Positions 60,228 to 64,000 of a stretch of 64,000 nucleotides of DNA are shown here, one piece after another. Each line of letters begins with the position of its first letter. The first letter of the stretch is position 1. The DNA comes from Nipponacmea schrenckii. Taxonomy: Eukaryota > Mollusca > Gastropoda > Lottiidae. The notes beneath the pieces are model-generated. The model did no database searches, had not been told where the DNA came from, and saw only the letters and a list, made by a program, of their open reading frames with translations. The translations under genes and the position numbers were made by a program. The DNA is taken from assembly GCA_030562195.1 (NCBI GenBank), contig CM060202.1, positions 15,748,001-15,812,000 of the forward strand, written 5' to 3'.

Positions 60228-62255
60228 ATACGCCCACATGAAATGGGGGGGCGTATATTGTCGTCACCCACGTCCGTCCGTTCGTCCGTCCATCCGTCCA
60301 CAATCACTCGTAAACACTCTAAAAGGTGCAATTCTTGACGGATTTATATGAGTGTTTATGATCACTCAAGGATGAACCCTATTTAAAATCAGCAAAATCG
60401 GAAAAAATTTAGTATGAGTTTTTGCCCTTGTTCTTGAATGGCTCGTAAACACTCTACAATGTGCAATTCTTGCCTGATTTTGATGAAACTTAGTGTGAGA
60501 GTATGTTATAACTCAAGGATAAACCCTATTGAAAATCAGCGAAATCGAAAAACATTTAGTATGAGTTATTGCCCTTGTTCAATTTTAGCTTGTAAACACT
60601 CTTGAGAGAACAATTCTTAATGGATTTTGATGAAACTTTGCTTGAGTATTTGTTATCACCCAAGGATGAAGCCTATTGAAAACCAGTAAAATCAAACAAA
60701 ATTAAATATCAGTTATTGCCCTTGTTTTTTAAAACGCGTTCAATTTTTGGCTTTAAAACACTCTACAATGCACAGTTATTGACCGATTTTGACAAAACTT
60801 GTTGAAATTGTTTAATATCACCCAAGGATAAACCCTTTTGAAAATAGAAAATATCAAAATATATTTGATACGAATTATTGCCCTTGTTCTATAAAATGTG
60901 TTGGATTTTTGCCTTGTAAAAAACTCTGCAAGTCACAATTCTTGAGCGATTTTGACGTAACTTGGCATGAGTATTTGTAACACCTAAGGATGAACCCTTT
61001 TTAAATTCAGTTAAATCGAAAAATATTTAGTATCAGTAATTGCCCTTGTTTTTTAAAACGCTTTCAGTTTTAAAACAATTCTTAATGGATTTTGATAAAA
61101 CTTGGCTTGAGTATTTATTTTTACCCAAGGATGAACCTTATTGAATAATTTTTTCAATTTTTGGCTAATAAACACTCTGGAAGGTATAATTCATGACCAA
61201 TGTTGACAAAACTCACTGAAATTGTTTGATATCGCAAGGGATGAGCCCTATTGAAAATTAAAAATATCAAAATATATTTTAATATGAATTATTGTTGTTT
61301 TAATAATTGTTCTTTTAAACGCGTTCGATTTTTGTCTCGTAAACACTCTACATGGCACAATTCTTGACGGATTTCGATGAAACTTGGTGTGAGAGTGTGT
61401 CATAACTCAAGGATGAACCCCATTGAAAAATCAGCGAAATTGAAAATTTTTTTAGTATGATTTACTTCTCTTGTTCTTGAAAACGCGTTCAATTTTAGCT
61501 TGTAAACACTCTAGAAAGAACAATTCTTAATGGATTTTGATTAACTTTGGTTTGAGTATTCGTTTTTACCCAAGGATGAACCCTATTATAAATCAAATCA
61601 ATCGAAATATATTTAGTGTCAGTTATAGCCCTTGTTCTTGAAAACGCGTTCAATTTTAGCTTGTAAAAAACTCTAGAAAGAACAATTTTTTTTTGGCTTG
61701 AGTATATTTTTTCTCCCAAGGATGAACCCTATTGAAAATCGAAAAATATTAAGTACAAGTTATTGCCCTTGTTTTTGAAAACGCGTTCAATTTAACTCGT
61801 AAACACTCTAGAAAGAACAATTTTGAATTGGATTTTGATGAAGCTTGGCTTTAGTATTTGTTTTCTCACAAGGATAAACCCTATTGAAAATCAGATAAAT
61901 CGAAAAATATTTAGTGTCAGTTATTGGGCCTGTTTTCAAAACGCTTTAACCTTTTGGCTTGTGAACACTCTAAACATTCATTTTTGACAAAACTCGCTGA
62001 AATTGTTTAATATCAACCAAGAATGAGCCTTATTAAGAATTAAAAATATCAAAATATTATTAAGGGTGAAAAATATTTTATGAGTTGAGTTAGGTACAAT
62101 TTTTGACAGTTTTTAATGAAACTAGAGACCCTAGAAAAAATATATATGGGGAAGGTTGAATATTTCATTTCACTTATTGTAACCTTACTGAAAAGTTTTT
62201 ATTTGAAATAAATGCTGCCAGTGGGCGTATATTACCTTACCTGGCAAGCTATCTT
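60228..62255 (-). mobile_element. Pearl-type element, copy K (longest, type 1 core)
   Basis: It has the same ends and tetranucleotide run as copy J and about 12 core monomers, some with AAACGCGTTCAATTTTAGCT and CTAGAAAGAACAATTC as in copy A. The monomers show two sub-forms, one with a CTTGACGGATT word and one with a CTTAATGGATTTTGAT word, interspersed. Confidence 0.8.
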
Positions 62256-62517
62256 TGAAAATAATGGTATTCGGGTTGGATAAGGTGAAGCTTACTTCTA
62301 TATCGAAGAATTGTGTCCCTCATGTCAGAAACTTTCTGATTCTCCGCCTAGGGTCTTTTTATGTAATCACTTGGACACCAAACTGAAAACATACCTCAGC
62401 CAAATAAAAGTGTAATTAGTACATTTTCATGTGTTTTAGATATTTATTGCCAGTCTGATCTGTACTGTTTGTGTTACCATTTTCATCCACCAATATTTCA
62501 ACTCTTCGCGTGATTTT

Positions 62518-63620
62518 GTGAGAATATTTAATATTGTGTTACGGGGACAAACCCCTGGCTGGATGCAGTTTCGTGTCACTGAAGACGTCAATTCGACCCA
62601 TAGACCAAGCGTTAGATATAAACTTAATACGAAGCATGGAGAAGATAGCAGGAAAAGGTACTTGATATATACGTGTGAAAGAAATTGTGGTGGTTGGACA
62701 GATCGTCTTAAAGGGATTGTTACTGGTTATATTTTAGCAAATATTACTGATCGGAAATTCGGTATAAATATAACAAACCTTCCATGTGAGTTGACCAAAG
62801 CTGTAATACCAAATCAGATTAATTGGAATTTAAATCTGACAGAAAAGCAGCTTTCGAAAATGCAAACAATGTCATACAATAAACAAGATTCCAAAGCTTT
62901 TCTCATAAAATTGCCATATATAAATTTTCGAAAAGAATTTCCAGCCCATAAAGAGATAATTAAATTTATTGCTAATTTAGATTACATTGATCAATTTAAA
63001 CAAAATAAATTTCACGAAAAAGATCTGAATTGGCTTAGAAATATTATCACGAAGTGAGGCCTATGCTAAATTCTTGAACCTTTTACTGAAACTTTCTCCA
63101 GAGAGTCAATCCATAGTTGATGATTTCATGAATCGAGTGAAATCTGATCAACAAACAAAACTTATATGTGCCCATATACGCAGAGGTAAAAGTTCCACCA
63201 TTCCATCCGATCATGTTCGTGCAAATGATAAAGACGTTCAAAATGCATGGGAATTTTTAAGTGCTTATAATGATTCGTCCATCTTATAAAATATTTATTG
63301 CCACCGACTCAGAAGCAGTAAACAAAAGAGCTAAAACACTTTTTTCAAAACAAATTGTTGAAAATGTTGGAAACATTATTCATGTCGACAAGAATGATAA
63401 ACACCGGGTAGTAACTTGTGACGATTTCCGTAAAGTTATTACAGATCAACACATTTTATCTCGGTGTGACGTTTTATTGATAAGCTTTAGTGGTTTTAGT
63501 CGATATGCAGCCTACATGAGAAATACGGACACGGGGTTGTTCTGTATCTTAAGAGACCACAGTGGAATAAAAAAATGCGATAGAAAATCTTTGAAAGAAA
63601 TATACCGTGTACTCGGTTGA
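62518..63620 (+). pseudogene. Fucosyltransferase-like (GT-B) coding region with two frameshifts
   Basis: Three overlapping frames read one protein-like sequence of about 360 residues. The N-terminal part has YLIYTCERNCGGWTDRLKGI followed by LANITDRKFGI and LPCEL, a sugar-nucleotide-type start seen in eukaryotic fucosyltransferase-like proteins. The middle has IRRGKSS after CAH, matching the HxRRG motif of the fucosyltransferase superfamily. The C-terminal part has YKIFIATDSEAV, HVDKND, LSRCDVLLISFSGFSRYAAY and GLFCI. Frame changes occur at ~63,050 and ~63,280, each one base. No ATG opens the first frame; a splice acceptor is possible at ~62,567 (GGATGCAG). A polyadenylation signal (AATAAAA) lies at ~63,631. 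It is either a pseudogene or an assembly error in a real last exon. Confidence 0.6.
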
Positions 63621-64000
63621 CATTTTGTAATAAAACATACAGGTATATTGTAATTCGTGTTCTTCAATGTTCTTTTCATTTGATGTCAATATTATTTTAG
63701 TTCGTCAATGACATTAGATGATATTTTCAGTGTTCAAATTATGAACGTAAATCAATTGTTTAGTGATATTAATAGAAATAGAAATTATTTAGAAATATTA
63801 AACAGAACCCAAACATTTTGTTGCTATGAGTTTCAAGCTGTGCGATATTCAAACAACTGAATTATTTGAGTCGTTAGTTCTAGGTTCTGTATTTATAAGA
63901 GTTAAAACATAATTTGACGTAACCCTTTGATGACAGATCTCCTAGATATTATTCATTTAAGCAAATAATATTCGACAGTTGTATCAATAATAGACAGATG
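63621..64000. other. 3' flank of the fucosyltransferase-like region, nothing else recognised
   Basis: AT-rich, no feature beyond the AATAAAA signal near 63,631. Confidence 0.5.

Noticed and set aside
9579..62255. A CRISPR array as explanation of the regular repeats
   Set aside because: Units are contiguous tandem monomers without unique spacers and the sequence is eukaryotic.

Overview
This window looks like AT-rich, gene-poor DNA from the nuclear genome of an animal, most likely a bivalve mollusc. The main evidence is at least nine fairly complete copies, plus several fragments, of a 'pearl'-type element: tandem ~150-165 bp core repeats, an ACGG-type tetranucleotide run, and conserved ends carrying TATACGCCCAC and its reverse complement. 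Such elements are known from oysters and other bivalves. A tRNA-derived SINE, CR1/Jockey-like LINE pieces, TTAA-flanked MITEs and a Polinton/Maverick agree with this. I cannot name the species. I see no complete, intact host gene.

Layout. 0-0.6 kb: two SINE copies. 4.9-5.8 kb: decayed pearl pieces. 9.6-17.5 kb: five pearl copies, all on the + strand, one carrying a MITE inserted at a TTAA site. 21.6-22.8 kb: a 29-bp satellite; 23.7-24.0 kb: a 38-bp satellite; 24.6-25.7 kb: a DNA element rich in CGAATAACGA. 29.2-29.8 kb: the decayed C-terminal end of a LINE reverse transcriptase. 33.6-34.1 kb: a second TTAA MITE. 39.1-40.15 kb: a 46-bp satellite. 40.7-45.3 kb: duplications, two large inverted-repeat elements, and a Cys-rich exon remnant cut by a pearl element. 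46.3-48.2 and 58.8-62.3 kb: three pearl copies on the - strand. 62.5-63.6 kb: a fucosyltransferase-like coding region broken by two frameshifts.

The most interesting region is 48.55-57.50 kb, a two-level nested insertion. A 5'-truncated LINE, flanked by a 10-bp duplication (AAAAGGCGTA), is interrupted within its reverse transcriptase by a 7,524-bp Polinton/Maverick (adintovirus-like) element at 49,262-56,785. That element has 339-bp terminal inverted repeats starting with AG and a 6-bp target duplication (AACACC). Its + strand half reads a parvovirus-type phospholipase A2 domain joined in frame to a retroviral-type integrase, then an adenain-like protease, then a coiled-coil fibre-like protein. 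Its - strand half reads an unknown gene under a perfect six-unit heat-shock element, a small amphipathic virion-type protein, and a truncated double-jelly-roll-type capsid protein.

The Polinton has no DNA polymerase B, packaging ATPase or penton. The fibre-like and capsid genes run into each other tail to tail at ~53.5 kb, which suggests that the middle of a longer virus-like element was deleted. Every + strand gene in it is broken, mostly at A homopolymers. The two unusual features are the TIRs, which contain both a 20-bp-stem hairpin and the start of the PLA2 gene, and the heat-shock promoter.
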